This document shows, one piece after another, positions 11,690 to 19,151 of a DNA stretch of 25,895 nt. The notes below the pieces were generated by a model. The model did no database searches and was not told the origin of the DNA. It saw only the letters and a program-made list of their open reading frames with translations. The stretch covers positions 1 through 25,895 of IMG/VR virus record IMGVR_UViG_3300037234_000331; one strand, given 5' to 3'. The position numbers and the translations under genes were made by a program. How positions within the stretch are numbered: position 1 is the first letter of the stretch; the number at the start of each line of letters is the position of its first letter. The stretch is from a virus.

Positions 11690-14112
11690 TAACCTATCGC
11701 CAGGCGTTGGATAGTTGATTGATTACGAGTAACCCAGTTCATTACCACCTGCTCACCGGCATCTGATCCCATATACTCTTCCGCAGATTCTGGGGTGACA
11801 TTGATGATCCTCAAATTGTTCTGTTGTGCCTCCTGTCGATTTTGCAGCCCCTCAATTGCCGTCATTAACTTTTCTATCATCTTTGCTGTATCCCCGCGCC
11901 CAGTCACTTTTGCTGGGCCTGATACCAGCTCTGGGCCGTATTCGCCTACCAGCCCATACTTACCAGCCGGGATAGTTCCGCCTTTATCGTGAGCGCCCGA
12001 GTAATTGGTGCCCATAATGGTCGACACTAGCCCAGCAGTAGCGGATACTACAGACGCCATAGCTTTCAGATTTGCCGGGTAGGGCAGCGATTTAGATGCT
12101 TTCGCGATAGCCGTCTGTATGCTGATAATAGATTCAGCAATGGCAAATGCTTTGGATGCTGCAAACATCGCACGATATATCCCGCTTTGCTCTCCAGCAG
12201 TGTCTTTTGCGATACTAGTGAGCCCCTGAGCAATCTTTTTTCCAGAGGATAGAATTATATCGATTCGCGCTGCTTCCAAATCAGCCAGTGCCTCTTTCCG
12301 GTCTCTCGTCAACTGTAATTCTAACTCAGTGCGTTCCTCTTCGGTCAACTGGGCGTTCGTCAAGATCAACTCTTTGCGTCGTTCAAAAAAGGCATTGATT
12401 GCCTCTAATTCTTCCTCAAACGTGTCTGGTTCAGCAGGGTCATATCCGAGTATTGACACTGCATACTGCTCGTTCAGCCGCTGCATCAATTCCTGCCGCT
12501 TAGCAGACCCTTCCTCGGTATTCGTTAATATAATCTGCTGCCGGCGCGCATAACTTTGCTCAATGGCCTCCTCTTCAGTTCGTAGCGACATGACCAGCGC
12601 TTCAAATTCGCGCTGTCTGCGCGCTGCTTCCCGCTCCTCCGCTTTACGCGCTCTGCGTTCTGCTACTGATTCTTTAGCTGGCCCGCCGCCAGTACCGGAC
12701 ACTGCGCCTAAACCAAACTGAGCAAGTCGGTCGGTGGTACCCTTGTCTTTTTCTGCATTAATCAGCCGCTGCAATTCAAGCTGTTTGGCCAACTTCGCGT
12801 TTTCGTCTTTCGTTAAATCAATCGCCTCTTCGCGACCATCAAGAGCAGCATTTATCCCGTCCATCCTGGCCGAATCAAAACCCGCGATCTCTCTGTCCTG
12901 GCTAACTCGCCGCGCATGGTGGGCTGCTTCTGCTTCTGCTGTGACACGCGCGACCGCACTAGCAAAGTCGGCATCTTCACCAATTGTAAATGCCTTTCCG
13001 ATCTCTTCGGCAATGGCTGAAGCATATGCCCCTAAAGCGTCAAACTCTATTTCGAACGCCCTAACAAAACTCTTTGCTGCGGACCCGGCACTATCTACGA
13101 GATAAGCAAATTCCGTAGCAAATATCTGGATGACTGCCCTAAATGTCTCCGGTAAACTATTAAGACCTTCAGCTATACGGTCTGTGGCTTCATTTCCTGA
13201 TACTTTCCAGTTTTCTGTTGCTACAGCAAATTCCGCTGAAATCAGATTAAAAGCATTGATTGCATCATCTTTAACAAATGACCATCTGCGACCTAGCTGG
13301 GTAATATTTGCGGTTAATTCGCCAGATGATATGTATTCATTTAGATCTTCCAGCGAAGCAATAGCAAGCCTAACCGAATCCTCTATGAGGCCTCCTATAC
13401 CCTCATCGCTGATATTAAGAAATAGCGTATTCCACTCGTCCCCCAGGTTTGATAGCGCGCCGCCAAGTGTTTCCATTTGGTCTGACATAGCGCCGCCAAA
13501 CTGATTTTCCCCAAGCCCCATCATGTACTCTTCAATGGCCGCCGCGTTATTTTTAACTACGGTGGTTACATTTTGAAAAGTATAAGCAATGGTGTCTCCC
13601 TGCTTCTTCGCTCCAATCGAGAATTCTTTTAACCGTTCGTTATTTCCCTGTATTCCATCTGCTACAGCCTCGATAAAATCCAAAAGGCTCTTGTTAGGAG
13701 TTGCGCTTGCTATGTTGCCGTATGCGTACAGCGCTCGTTCTGATGGCTCAAGCCCTAAATTTACCAACCGAATGAAAGCCAGGGTCACTTGCTCGATATC
13801 ATACGGAGTGTTTTTCGCAAAATCCTGCAGCGCTTCAAACGCTATTACTGCGTTTTCTACTGATCCTGTGGCTGTTTTTAGTGCGGCATGGAGTGAGCCA
13901 AACGTTCTCGTTACGTCAACCAGTTTGCGCAGTGCTGCCGTTGCGGTAGCGGTCAAGGCGATAGAGCCAGCAAGCCGCTTAAACGACCTAGAAAGCCCGT
14001 CAGTGGCTCTCTCTGTCCGTCCGCCGGTCTTGGCCAGCCTGTTCAGTCGCTTGTCAGCTGTAGCAGCTTCAAGCGAATGGATGCGGATCTCAAGTTTTGC
14101 GATATCTATCAT
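11689..14112 (-). CDS. Tail tape measure protein (807 aa)
   Basis: Residues about 60-260 form the TMP N-terminal domain: FGSLHAALKTATGSVENAVIAFEALQDFAKNTPYDIEQVTLAFIRLVNLGLEPSERAL, then ERLKEFSIGAKKQGD and ETLGGALSNLGDEWNTLF. A long charged coiled-coil region follows (about 440-600; ERRARKAEEREAARRQREFEAL). Near 650-730 are small Ala/Gly helices (AIAESIISIQTAIAKASKSLPYPANLKAMASVVSATAGLVSTIMG), probably the membrane-active segment, and then GLVGEYGPELV, a motif common near TMP C-termini. It fixes tail length: 807 residues at about 1.5 angstrom each imply a tail near 120 nm. It starts at an ATGA overlap with the frameshifted chaperone frame. Confidence 0.92.
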   Translation of the reverse strand: MIDIAKLEIRIHSLEAATADKRLNRLAKTGGRTERATDGLSRSFKRLAGSIALTATATAALRKLVDVTRTFGSLHAALKTATGSVENAVIAFEALQDFAKNTPYDIEQVTLAFIRLVNLGLEPSERALYAYGNIASATPNKSLLDFIEAVADGIQGNNERLKEFSIGAKKQGDTIAYTFQNVTTVVKNNAAAIEEYMMGLGENQFGGAMSDQMETLGGALSNLGDEWNTLFLNISDEGIGGLIEDSVRLAIASLEDLNEYISSGELTANITQLGRRWSFVKDDAINAFNLISAEFAVATENWKVSGNEATDRIAEGLNSLPETFRAVIQIFATEFAYLVDSAGSAAKSFVRAFEIEFDALGAYASAIAEEIGKAFTIGEDADFASAVARVTAEAEAAHHARRVSQDREIAGFDSARMDGINAALDGREEAIDLTKDENAKLAKQLELQRLINAEKDKGTTDRLAQFGLGAVSGTGGGPAKESVAERRARKAEEREAARRQREFEALVMSLRTEEEAIEQSYARRQQIILTNTEEGSAKRQELMQRLNEQYAVSILGYDPAEPDTFEEELEAINAFFERRKELILTNAQLTEEERTELELQLTRDRKEALADLEAARIDIILSSGKKIAQGLTSIAKDTAGEQSGIYRAMFAASKAFAIAESIISIQTAIAKASKSLPYPANLKAMASVVSATAGLVSTIMGTNYSGAHDKGGTIPAGKYGLVGEYGPELVSGPAKVTGRGDTAKMIEKLMTAIEGLQNRQEAQQNNLRIINVTPESAEEYMGSDAGEQVVMNWVTRNQSTIQRLAIG

Positions 14113-14797
14113 TTTTGGCTCTCTACCCAGTACACCCTATCAAGCGTTTTCATCAGATCCACTTCCCAGGGCAACGCCCTTGTCCCTCTTAGTTCCGCCC
14201 AGTTTGCGACCTCGGTAAATGTCAGTTGATCACCGGTCCTAACCTCCAGATACCAATCCCAGACATACCGCAGCTCTTCTGGGAATTCCGGCTGATCTAG
14301 CTCTTTTGGTTTTTCGCCCAGCGTTTTCCATACCTGATTAAGATGATCCCTTAAGCTGGTTTTGCTTCCTTTCGGCGGCTTTTCGAGCCTGGCTTCTGAT
14401 GCGGACCATCTACAGAGGGTGTCGGTTCGCCGCTGAAAAAAAAGGCGCGCCTGGCTGCATATCGGTTAACCATGTCTGCGATTTGCGGAGCCTCCTCCAA
14501 AAACCGAACCACCGCAGACTGAGTACATTTTTTCTCAAACGACCACCCGGCTATGAGCGCCGCAATAACTCGTAGTTCTGTCTCTGCAATCGCCGCGGCG
14601 CGCTTATCATCATCATCGATCTGCGCAACTTCAACGGCAGTTCGCTTCGCCTTTGTTTCGGCTGTTCGAAATGCATCGGAATCCATACCGCGGATCTGTA
14701 TCCAGTGTATAGAAGCAGACCCATCAGGATGAACCAAATCAACACGCTTGCCTTCATTTGCGATGTCCCGAGTAAAAAACTCTTCCATATCAGACAT
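14109..14797 (-). CDS. Tail assembly chaperone GT fusion by -1 frameshift (about 229 aa)
   Basis: The 148-aa G frame (14351-14797) contains a T TTT TTC heptamer at 14441-14435. Reading minus one from there stays open, past the G stop, to a TGA at 14111-14109 that overlaps the tape-measure ATG. It gives a sensible T-domain: SLRDHLNQVWKTLGEKP, LRYVWDWYLEVRTG, FTEVANWAELRG, LPWEVDLMKTLDRVYWVE. The fusion is 121 residues of G plus 108 of T. This matches the lambda gpG/gpGT arrangement, in which the two products in a fixed ratio chaperone the tape measure. The T part has no start codon of its own near its beginning, which supports frameshifting. Base 14435 is read twice. Confidence 0.82.
14351..14797 (-). 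CDS. Tail assembly chaperone G (148 aa)
   Basis: The unshifted product begins at a TAATG overlap with the tail-tube stop. Residues 1-120 form a compact alpha/beta domain (EEFFTRDIANEGKRVDLVHPDGSASIHWIQIRGMDSDAFRTAETKAKR...TELRVIAALIAGWSF, then the second helix pair QSAVVRFLEEAPQIADMVNRYAARRAFFF). The last 27 residues after the slippery Phe codons are Pro/Lys-rich (SGEPTPSVDGPHQKPGSKSRRKEAKPA) and look like a disordered tail. Gene order (tube, G, T, tape measure) supports the chaperone role. It is required for tail assembly and is not expected in the virion. Confidence 0.85.
   Translation of the reverse strand: MSDMEEFFTRDIANEGKRVDLVHPDGSASIHWIQIRGMDSDAFRTAETKAKRTAVEVAQIDDDDKRAAAIAETELRVIAALIAGWSFEKKCTQSAVVRFLEEAPQIADMVNRYAARRAFFFSGEPTPSVDGPHQKPGSKSRRKEAKPA
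14435..14441 (-). promoter_or_regulatory. Programmed -1 frameshift slippery heptamer
   Basis: On the minus strand the bases read T TTT TTC in the G frame, a perfect X XXY YYZ heptamer, inside a run of eight T's followed by C (14435-14443). The -1 frame upstream is closed by a TAA around 14468, so slippage must occur between there and the G stop at 14353, and this is the only perfect heptamer in that interval. Confidence 0.75.
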
Positions 14798-15744
14798 TAG
14801 ACTGGGTTCCTTTCAATCACATAGTTCGTGTCGGCCGTGCTATCCCGCAAAGCTTGAAATGGCATCGCTTGCGTTATCGGTCCTTCACCTGCGACATCCG
14901 CTTGACCACCGGTGTATACGAGACGCGGCACGATATGTTTTTGACTGTTGCCCGCGCTGTCCAACAAATCCAGCTCAATGGATGATTCCGTCTCATTGGC
15001 GAATTTTTCCAGCAACGTGGAATTGCTGAATTTGGCGGTAACAGTTCCGGTAAGATTTGAGCGCCCAACAGAAACATCGCTCATATTTGAGCTGCCAATG
15101 CAGAAGAAAGGAGCTAACCCGTTACTCAAACTCAATGACAGCTCAGTAATGCATGCGGTAGATGCTCCACCCTCTTCAATTGTGCCCGTGAATGAATCCA
15201 TCGGCTCAGTAGTGGTCGCTGCTGGATATGTTGGCGTTCCAAGCCCGGTAAGATCTTCAGCATATTCGACCGTCTTACCAAAAACAGAAAACTCCCCGGT
15301 GACCATCGCGTTGGCAGCAACGGCAAGATTCAGGGAGTCAATCTCACAGCCACGGTAAATATGATACGGCTTATCGCCGCTTTCCTGATCCGCGTGAAAC
15401 CGGATAATGGTAAAGCTTTGGCGGGTAGCTTCCGCTTTTATTTGGTCAATGCCGGCTGATGGTGTATCGGTAGCCCATCCACTAGACATTAAAGCAGCAA
15501 CAAGCAAGATGTCAAATGTGGTATAGGAGTCTTCGAAGGACACTGACCCTTCAATGCGATTTGACCCGAGCCGGAAATCCTCAATCTGTCTATCTGATCT
15601 GATCTCCTCCGATTGCAGCGCGTCTTTTTGAGCCCCTAATGTGGTGCCAGTGATGCGCAGCGTGGATAGTGCCGGGTCAGTTGGCGTTGTACCACTTGTA
15701 ACCTCAGCAACGTAAAATAATGATACTTGTGAGCCGTCTGACAT
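14797..15744 (-). CDS. Major tail tube protein (315 aa)
   Basis: The N-terminus MSDGSQVSLFYVAEVTSGTTPTDPALSTLRITGTTLGAQKDALQSEEIRSDRQI is the standard opening of phage tail-tube proteins of the TTP_13/IPR044000 kind. It is followed by beta-barrel strands (EGSVSFEDSYTTFDILLVAAL) and a conserved-looking VSVGRSNLTGTVTAKF segment. Residues about 175-200 (PTYPAATTTEPMDSFTGTIEEGG) look like an exposed loop. A GAGAGG ribosome binding site lies seven bases before ATG, a strong site suitable for an abundant protein. It lies between the tail terminator and the chaperone genes, as expected. It polymerises to form the tail tube. Confidence 0.9.
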   Translation of the reverse strand: MSDGSQVSLFYVAEVTSGTTPTDPALSTLRITGTTLGAQKDALQSEEIRSDRQIEDFRLGSNRIEGSVSFEDSYTTFDILLVAALMSSGWATDTPSAGIDQIKAEATRQSFTIIRFHADQESGDKPYHIYRGCEIDSLNLAVAANAMVTGEFSVFGKTVEYAEDLTGLGTPTYPAATTTEPMDSFTGTIEEGGASTACITELSLSLSNGLAPFFCIGSSNMSDVSVGRSNLTGTVTAKFSNSTLLEKFANETESSIELDLLDSAGNSQKHIVPRLVYTGGQADVAGEGPITQAMPFQALRDSTADTNYVIERNPV

Positions 15745-15747
15745 AAC

Positions 15748-16170
15748 TTAGCCTCTCGATGTGCGTGCGTAATAATAAATGTCTAAATTAACCCTGTAAT
15801 AACCGCCGACTACACGCCCTGGACCAAGGCTCGTCCTCGTGACATGGACATATTGACCATTACTCAGTAACGGTCGGCCTGCTGGAAATGCCGCAGCCAA
15901 TGCGTCAGCTTTTGCATAAAGCGCCCCAGTCCCTTTATTGACTGGGTAATTGAAATCCACCTGCATAAACCCAGGATGATCGTCCTCTCCGGATGCCCCG
16001 ATAGTTACCGGTGAGGATGACGCTCTAATATTGTGTAACTGGACCCACAGACCATCCGGCTTATCCTCGTCGGCCAGCGGCGCGTTTGGGTAGCCACAGG
16101 GCGTTGTTGAGTCAAACGTGCGATATGCGGCAATCAGCGCTTTTTCTATGTCTGTATAATTATCTGCCAC
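15748..16170 (-). CDS. Tail terminator protein (DUF4128-like, 140 aa)
   Basis: GTG at 16170 is chosen: GAGGAAGCAC is directly upstream, and the protein then starts MADNYTDIEKALIAAYRT. The fold pattern (N-terminal helix, WVQLHNIRASSSPVTIG, GFMQVDFNYPVNKGTGALYAKADALAAAFPAGRPL, VHVTRTSLGPGRVVGGYYRVNLDIYYYA) is that of the gpU/DUF4128 tail-terminator group. These form a hexameric ring at the top of the tail and stop tube growth. The start overlaps the end of the neck gene by 11 bp, and the tube gene follows 3 bp after its stop. Confidence 0.85.
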   Translation of the reverse strand: MADNYTDIEKALIAAYRTFDSTTPCGYPNAPLADEDKPDGLWVQLHNIRASSSPVTIGASGEDDHPGFMQVDFNYPVNKGTGALYAKADALAAAFPAGRPLLSNGQYVHVTRTSLGPGRVVGGYYRVNLDIYYYARTSRG

Positions 16171-16576
16171 GTGCTTCCTCAATAGCTGATGCTGAAACTA
16201 TTTTACTCCATCGCGCGGTATTGACTCTTACCATGCCCTGGGGAACCCGCCAGGAGTACCCGTCGAACTCTATTCGTGATGCATAGTCCAGATTATTGGT
16301 TAGGAATGTATCCTTTTCTGCTTCAGTTGAGCCCAGCACTGTTTCTATATTCCCCACTGTTACTTGCTGCGTTTGAGATGCATTACCTTTTTTAGTTATT
16401 TCATTGCTGCCCGTCCCTATTGACGCAAACCAGTTGTTTCTCAACACCCCTTTAGCGACTGGAGTGCTTATTACGATGCTTGAAAACAGATCAAACGCAG
16501 CCATTCGCTTTACTTTCACATGCCGGTCCATGGCTTTTTTGCCAAACTTTTTGAGGCTCCTTTCAAATGGGTTCAT
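16160..16576 (-). CDS. HK97 gp10-like neck/tail completion protein (138 aa)
   Basis: The segment TPVAKGVLRNNWFASIGTGSNEI followed by LDYASRIEFDGYSWRVPQGMVRVNTARW matches HK97-gp10-type proteins (tPvdtG.lr.nW..s.g ... n.y...iE.G.s..aP.gmvr). A basic amphipathic N-terminus (FERSLKKFGKKAMDRHVKVKR) is also typical. These proteins sit at the head-tail junction and join the tail completion ring. TAATG overlap with the upstream gene and overlap with the tail terminator indicate coupled expression. Length is normal. Confidence 0.85.
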   Translation of the reverse strand: MNPFERSLKKFGKKAMDRHVKVKRMAAFDLFSSIVISTPVAKGVLRNNWFASIGTGSNEITKKGNASQTQQVTVGNIETVLGSTEAEKDTFLTNNLDYASRIEFDGYSWRVPQGMVRVNTARWSKIVSASAIEEARGR

Positions 16577-16926
16577 TACCGTGACACGTCCAGCATGTAT
16601 GCTATCGTTATATCCGCAGGCTTTATTTTCTCTATCGCACTCAGAGGGTATCGATTCCCATCCACAAGCACCTCTTCTAGTTCGTTTGGTGCTGAAGATG
16701 CCTTCAGTATCAATGTTTTTGTTGCTGTCCAGTCTGCTGGCGCAGCGAAAACTATTGGCTGACCAGTTACTACTCCATCGACCGACCTGCTTGTTTCCTC
16801 CCCTGTTGATAACAAATCAGGGTCATAATCACCAGGCGTATAAACCGTATACGCAGTACCAAGCTCGTCTATCAGATCATTAACATCTGACAGTAAATCA
16901 TTATAAAGTTGATCAGAATCAGCCAT
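16576..16926 (-). CDS. Head closure/head-tail connector-like protein (116 aa)
   Basis: ATG at 16926 gives MADSDQLYNDLLSDVNDLIDELGTAYTVYTPGDYDPDLLSTGEE...; the frame extends to 16965, but only into the preceding gene. The middle and end (DGVVTGQPIVFAAPADWTATKTLILKASSAPNELEEVLVDGNRYPLSAIEKIKPADITIAYMLDV) form an all-beta small barrel with the i..i..i.Pad....Y.l.v ending seen in phage head-closure and stopper proteins. It lies between the coiled-coil membrane protein and the gp10-like neck gene, with overlaps on both sides. Assigned by fold pattern and position. Confidence 0.68.
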   Translation of the reverse strand: MADSDQLYNDLLSDVNDLIDELGTAYTVYTPGDYDPDLLSTGEETSRSVDGVVTGQPIVFAAPADWTATKTLILKASSAPNELEEVLVDGNRYPLSAIEKIKPADITIAYMLDVSR

Positions 16927-17239
16927 GGCCGCCAAACCTACCCGTAAATGCAATAACCCCCGCAATTACAGTGCCTGATATGCCCGCCGCCCATGCCATT
17001 ACTCTGCGCACAAACCGCCACGTATCGAGCTCCTTCTCGGCTTTTTCAAGACGGATGAATACTCGCGACATGTCCCGCCGATGCTCATCAACATGCTCTT
17101 CCAGTCGAATCATTCTGTCCATTAACCGAACCATTTGCTTCATATGGTCCTCAAGATGAGTCAGGCTTGTTTCTATTCGTGCCAATCTCTCGCGCATTTC
17201 ATCCTGTTCCTGGTCTGTGGCTTCATTTGTCACTTTCAT
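16919..17239 (-). CDS. XhlA-like coiled-coil membrane protein, lysis candidate (106 aa)
   Basis: Residues 5-72 form a continuous charged coiled coil (EMRERLARIETSLTHLEDHMKQMVRLMDRMIRLEEHVDEHRRDM). A single C-terminal transmembrane helix at about 80-100 (VMAWAAGISGTVIAGVIAF) and a short tail GRFGGHG follow. This is the architecture of XhlA/haemolysin-type holin partners. It overlaps the M23 endolysin gene by 17 bp, supporting a lysis function at the inner membrane. Alternatives are a spanin-like or unrelated anchored coil. No second holin is evident nearby. Confidence 0.68.
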   Translation of the reverse strand: MKVTNEATDQEQDEMRERLARIETSLTHLEDHMKQMVRLMDRMIRLEEHVDEHRRDMSRVFIRLEKAEKELDTWRFVRRVMAWAAGISGTVIAGVIAFTGRFGGHG

Positions 17240-17666
17240 GTCGCCCCTTTATTGCGTCCAGATACTCCAAGGGGTTTGCGTAGCCATTGGCGGTCTTTAC
17301 CTCAAAATGCACATGGTCGGTAATGCCAGGGTAGATATTCTGCAGTGTTTGCGATACTCCCAACACATCACCCTGTTTAATTGGTTGTCCCATTACTACC
17401 CGCGGATCAACATAAAAATACCGCGCCATGCGTCCCTGCCTATCCGTCACTTCGACGTAACGTAAATCGCCTTTTTTGTCATCACTGGGCGCATACGGAT
17501 AACCGAGCTTGGAAACATGCCCGACAGTCAAACTGATGATTTCTGACCCTGGATAACAGGCAAAATCCACACCCTTATGCTTGCGGAAACCCCGCGGAGC
17601 CATATAGTCTCCTCGTCCCCACTTGTCTGTACCACGCTCGGGTGCGTTGATTGTCATGGTTTTCAC
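17223..17666 (-). CDS. M23-family peptidoglycan endopeptidase (endolysin, 147 aa)
   Basis: GTG at 17666 overlaps the preceding TGA as GTGA and has AGGA ten bases upstream; GTG 17675 and ATG 17657 are alternatives. The zinc-binding signature is present: His30 and Asp34 in HKGVDFACYPGS, and His118 and His120 in GITDHVHFEV. The strand where most M23 enzymes have a catalytic His (Y.HL) reads ARYFYVDP here. I recall this YV..P variant from other phage M23 endolysins, so it may be normal for the subtype. No signal peptide is present, so export would need a holin; the coiled-coil membrane gene overlaps it downstream. Cleaves peptide crosslinks of peptidoglycan, or could be virion-associated. Confidence 0.88.
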   Translation of the reverse strand: MKTMTINAPERGTDKWGRGDYMAPRGFRKHKGVDFACYPGSEIISLTVGHVSKLGYPYAPSDDKKGDLRYVEVTDRQGRMARYFYVDPRVVMGQPIKQGDVLGVSQTLQNIYPGITDHVHFEVKTANGYANPLEYLDAIKGRHESDK

Positions 17667-17758
17667 AATACCCACATCCTGTTTTCTACAACCACTTTTT
17701 TGTCGTATCGCATGCTGGTGTATGTGAGCTTGTACGGCAGTTTAAAGAGTCTCTTCAT
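17663..17758 (-). CDS. Very small basic ORF between jelly-roll and endolysin genes (31 aa)
   Basis: ATG at 17758 gives MKRLFKLPYKLTYTSMRYDK, then KVVVENRMWVL and TGA, with TAAGGTCAAT in front. The stop overlaps the endolysin GTG as GTGA, and the start lies 7 bp after the preceding gene. It fits the packed style of this operon and fills an otherwise non-coding 90-bp gap. It could be a genuine small protein or a translational leader for the endolysin. No homology is claimed. Confidence 0.42.
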   Translation of the reverse strand: MKRLFKLPYKLTYTSMRYDKKVVVENRMWVL

Positions 17759-17765
17759 ATTGACC

Positions 17766-18209
17766 TTATGACAACCTCTCCACCACCAATTGCCCGTCAG
17801 TTACTGTCAAGCTCGTCCCTCCATCAGTGGACCATTGATATAGCGATAGAGTATCGTCTACTTCGCATGTAACTTGTCCTGTGATTACCGCAACACCAAC
17901 ATCGCCGCCAGCTCCCATTTTACGTTTTAGCTGAAAACCGGTGTTTGTAGTGTTTTTATATATGGCTACAATAAAGGTTTTATTTGCTGTCCCACTAAAT
18001 GATATGCCGAAGTTAATACCGTAATCGCCTGCTTTTGTAATAACAAATTGACTGTTTTCAGCATCCGCTGTCATCCCAGTCGCATCCCCTCCAGCCGGAG
18101 GACCGACCATTTTCCGGGGAGTGCCATCCACCGTTGGCTCAGCAGTAGAGTTGTCCTGCACATACATATACCCTCTATGCCGCCATGTCCCTATATACTC
18201 TGTCGTCAT
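17766..18209 (-). CDS. Jelly-roll virion protein, head fibre/decoration candidate (147 aa)
   Basis: ATG at 18209 (MTTEYIGTWRHRGYMYVQDNS) follows AGGTAGAGAT; the frame extends to 18359 but only through other coding sequence. Residues 45-147 are a TNF/C1q-like beta sandwich (NSQFVITKAGDYGINFGISFSG..NKTFIVAIYKN...VAVITGQVTCEVDDTLSLYQW...LTVTDGQLVVERL). This domain type is common in phage virion fibres and baseplate appendages. The N-terminal 40 residues could anchor it to the head or neck. It lies among connector genes, so a neck or head whisker is plausible; a carbohydrate-binding role is possible. Confidence 0.6.
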   Translation of the reverse strand: MTTEYIGTWRHRGYMYVQDNSTAEPTVDGTPRKMVGPPAGGDATGMTADAENSQFVITKAGDYGINFGISFSGTANKTFIVAIYKNTTNTGFQLKRKMGAGGDVGVAVITGQVTCEVDDTLSLYQWSTDGGTSLTVTDGQLVVERLS

Positions 18210-18217
18210 ATCTCTAC

Positions 18218-18385
18218 CTACCCTGTTAAATAGGCACCTGTCTCGGTTACCAGAAAGACATTTGCGTTTTCTGTCGTCAAATACAGATTTGCTGCATCCC
18301 GTTTTCTTTTGCGTGCATAATAAAGCGCCGCCGCCATCTTGTCGGGATGGCGTCCCCAATCTGGCTTGAATGGCAACACGGTCAA
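18218..18385 (-). CDS. Small hypothetical head-region protein (55 aa)
   Basis: The frame is best started at TTG 18385, which overlaps the previous TGA as TTGA and gives MTVLPFKPDWGRHPDKMAAALYYARKRKRDAANLYL...; GTG 18379 is an alternative. The upstream ATG would lie deep in the preceding gene. The basic N-terminal half contains W and KRKRD, and the C-terminal half (TTENANVFLVTETGAYLTG) is beta-like. It is located between the connector and the jelly-roll gene. Function unknown. Confidence 0.55.
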   Translation of the reverse strand: MTVLPFKPDWGRHPDKMAAALYYARKRKRDAANLYLTTENANVFLVTETGAYLTG

Positions 18386-18897
18386 TTTCTGATCACTCCT
18401 AATCCCGGAGTTAGATATTGTTTGACCAATCTGTCCGCGAGTACATCGGCAGCACATGCCGACTGTAGCGCTGACTCAGCCCCTGCAAAGTACTCTATAT
18501 CAGATTCTATTGAGCCGGCTTTAACCCTTTTGCGCTTAACTACGCCAGCGTCAGCCGCGCTTGATGTTGATGTGCTGCACAAGTCGTCATCTGCGGCTAG
18601 TTGAGCATAACGGCAGACAGCTTTTTTCAAATCATCCGGTACGCCTTCAATGATTTGGCCATAGCGGTTATATAACGCAGTGCGCGGGAATTCTAGCGCC
18701 TGGTCGGTCTCTAATGGATAGCCCTTTATGCGCGGCCCATTGATAACGTCCACATACTCTGTGGCTACCATTAGCGCTGCCTGTTTTGCCGCTTCATCAC
18801 CTGCCCATGACGCTCCTAGATAATCCTCAGAATATTCCACCGTCACGTAGGACGTGGCAGTGTCCAGTCCTGTGTCATCCTCGACAACAAAAGCCAC
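18382..18897 (-). CDS. Head-tail adaptor of the so-called DnaT-like family (171 aa)
   Basis: GTG at 18897 shares one base with the previous TAG. The sequence MAFVVEDDTGLDTATSYVTVEYSEDYL, SWAGDEAAKQAALMVATEYVD, then QALEFPRTALYNRYGQIIEGVPDDLKKAVCRYAQLA is the pattern of phage proteins often labelled DnaT-like ssDNA-binding. Its position right after the capsid genes, and the helical gp6-like layout (aL..AT.yiD... ALefPR....d.....P..lk.A...ya), point instead to a connector ring between portal and tail. The C-terminal basic stretch (VVKRKRVKAGSIESDIEYF) is typical of gp6-type adaptors. I regard the replication label as misleading. Confidence 0.78.
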   Translation of the reverse strand: MAFVVEDDTGLDTATSYVTVEYSEDYLGASWAGDEAAKQAALMVATEYVDVINGPRIKGYPLETDQALEFPRTALYNRYGQIIEGVPDDLKKAVCRYAQLAADDDLCSTSTSSAADAGVVKRKRVKAGSIESDIEYFAGAESALQSACAADVLADRLVKQYLTPGLGVIRN

Positions 18898-19151
18898 TAC
18901 ATCGCCTCAGCCAGCAGTTTCGCTATTTCCTGTTTTTTCGCAAAACCTTCTTTTCTGATTTTGAGCTGTGACCGTTGAAAAGCCCGAACAGCATACGCGA
19001 GACCTTCGGGCTTGGCTTGTGCTTCCACTACTTTGTCCCGTTCAGACTCCGCCGATCTCAGCACTTTTTCCGCTACCACAACCCCGGAGGCAGCCTCATC
19101 AACTTTCTTTTGAGCCGCCTTTAACTTCGCTGGTTTATCCATCTCAATCAT
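18897..19151 (-). CDS. Small helical head-region protein (84 aa)
   Basis: The start is ambiguous: ATG 19151 overlaps the previous gene's end, ATG 19142 gives MDKPAKLKAAQ, and TTG 19163 is less likely. The product is almost wholly helical and Ala/Lys/Glu-rich (AKLKAAQKKVDEAASGVVVAEKVLRSAESERDKVVEAQ), then basic (RAFQRSQLKIRKEGFAKKQEIAKLL), indicating a short coiled coil. It lies between the putative decoration gene and the adaptor, overlapping both. Function unknown; a structural or assembly accessory is likely from context. Confidence 0.6.
   Translation of the reverse strand: MIEMDKPAKLKAAQKKVDEAASGVVVAEKVLRSAESERDKVVEAQAKPEGLAYAVRAFQRSQLKIRKEGFAKKQEIAKLLAEAM

Noticed and set aside
13589-14218. 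209-aa plus-strand ORF opposite the tape measure gene
   Set aside because: Low-complexity Ser/Ala composition typical of an antisense shadow of a charged coding sequence; no ribosome binding site and a strong gene lies on the other strand.
18382-18897. DnaT-like replication protein label
   Set aside because: Position after the capsid genes and gp6-like helical pattern indicate a head-tail adaptor; no replication genes are nearby.
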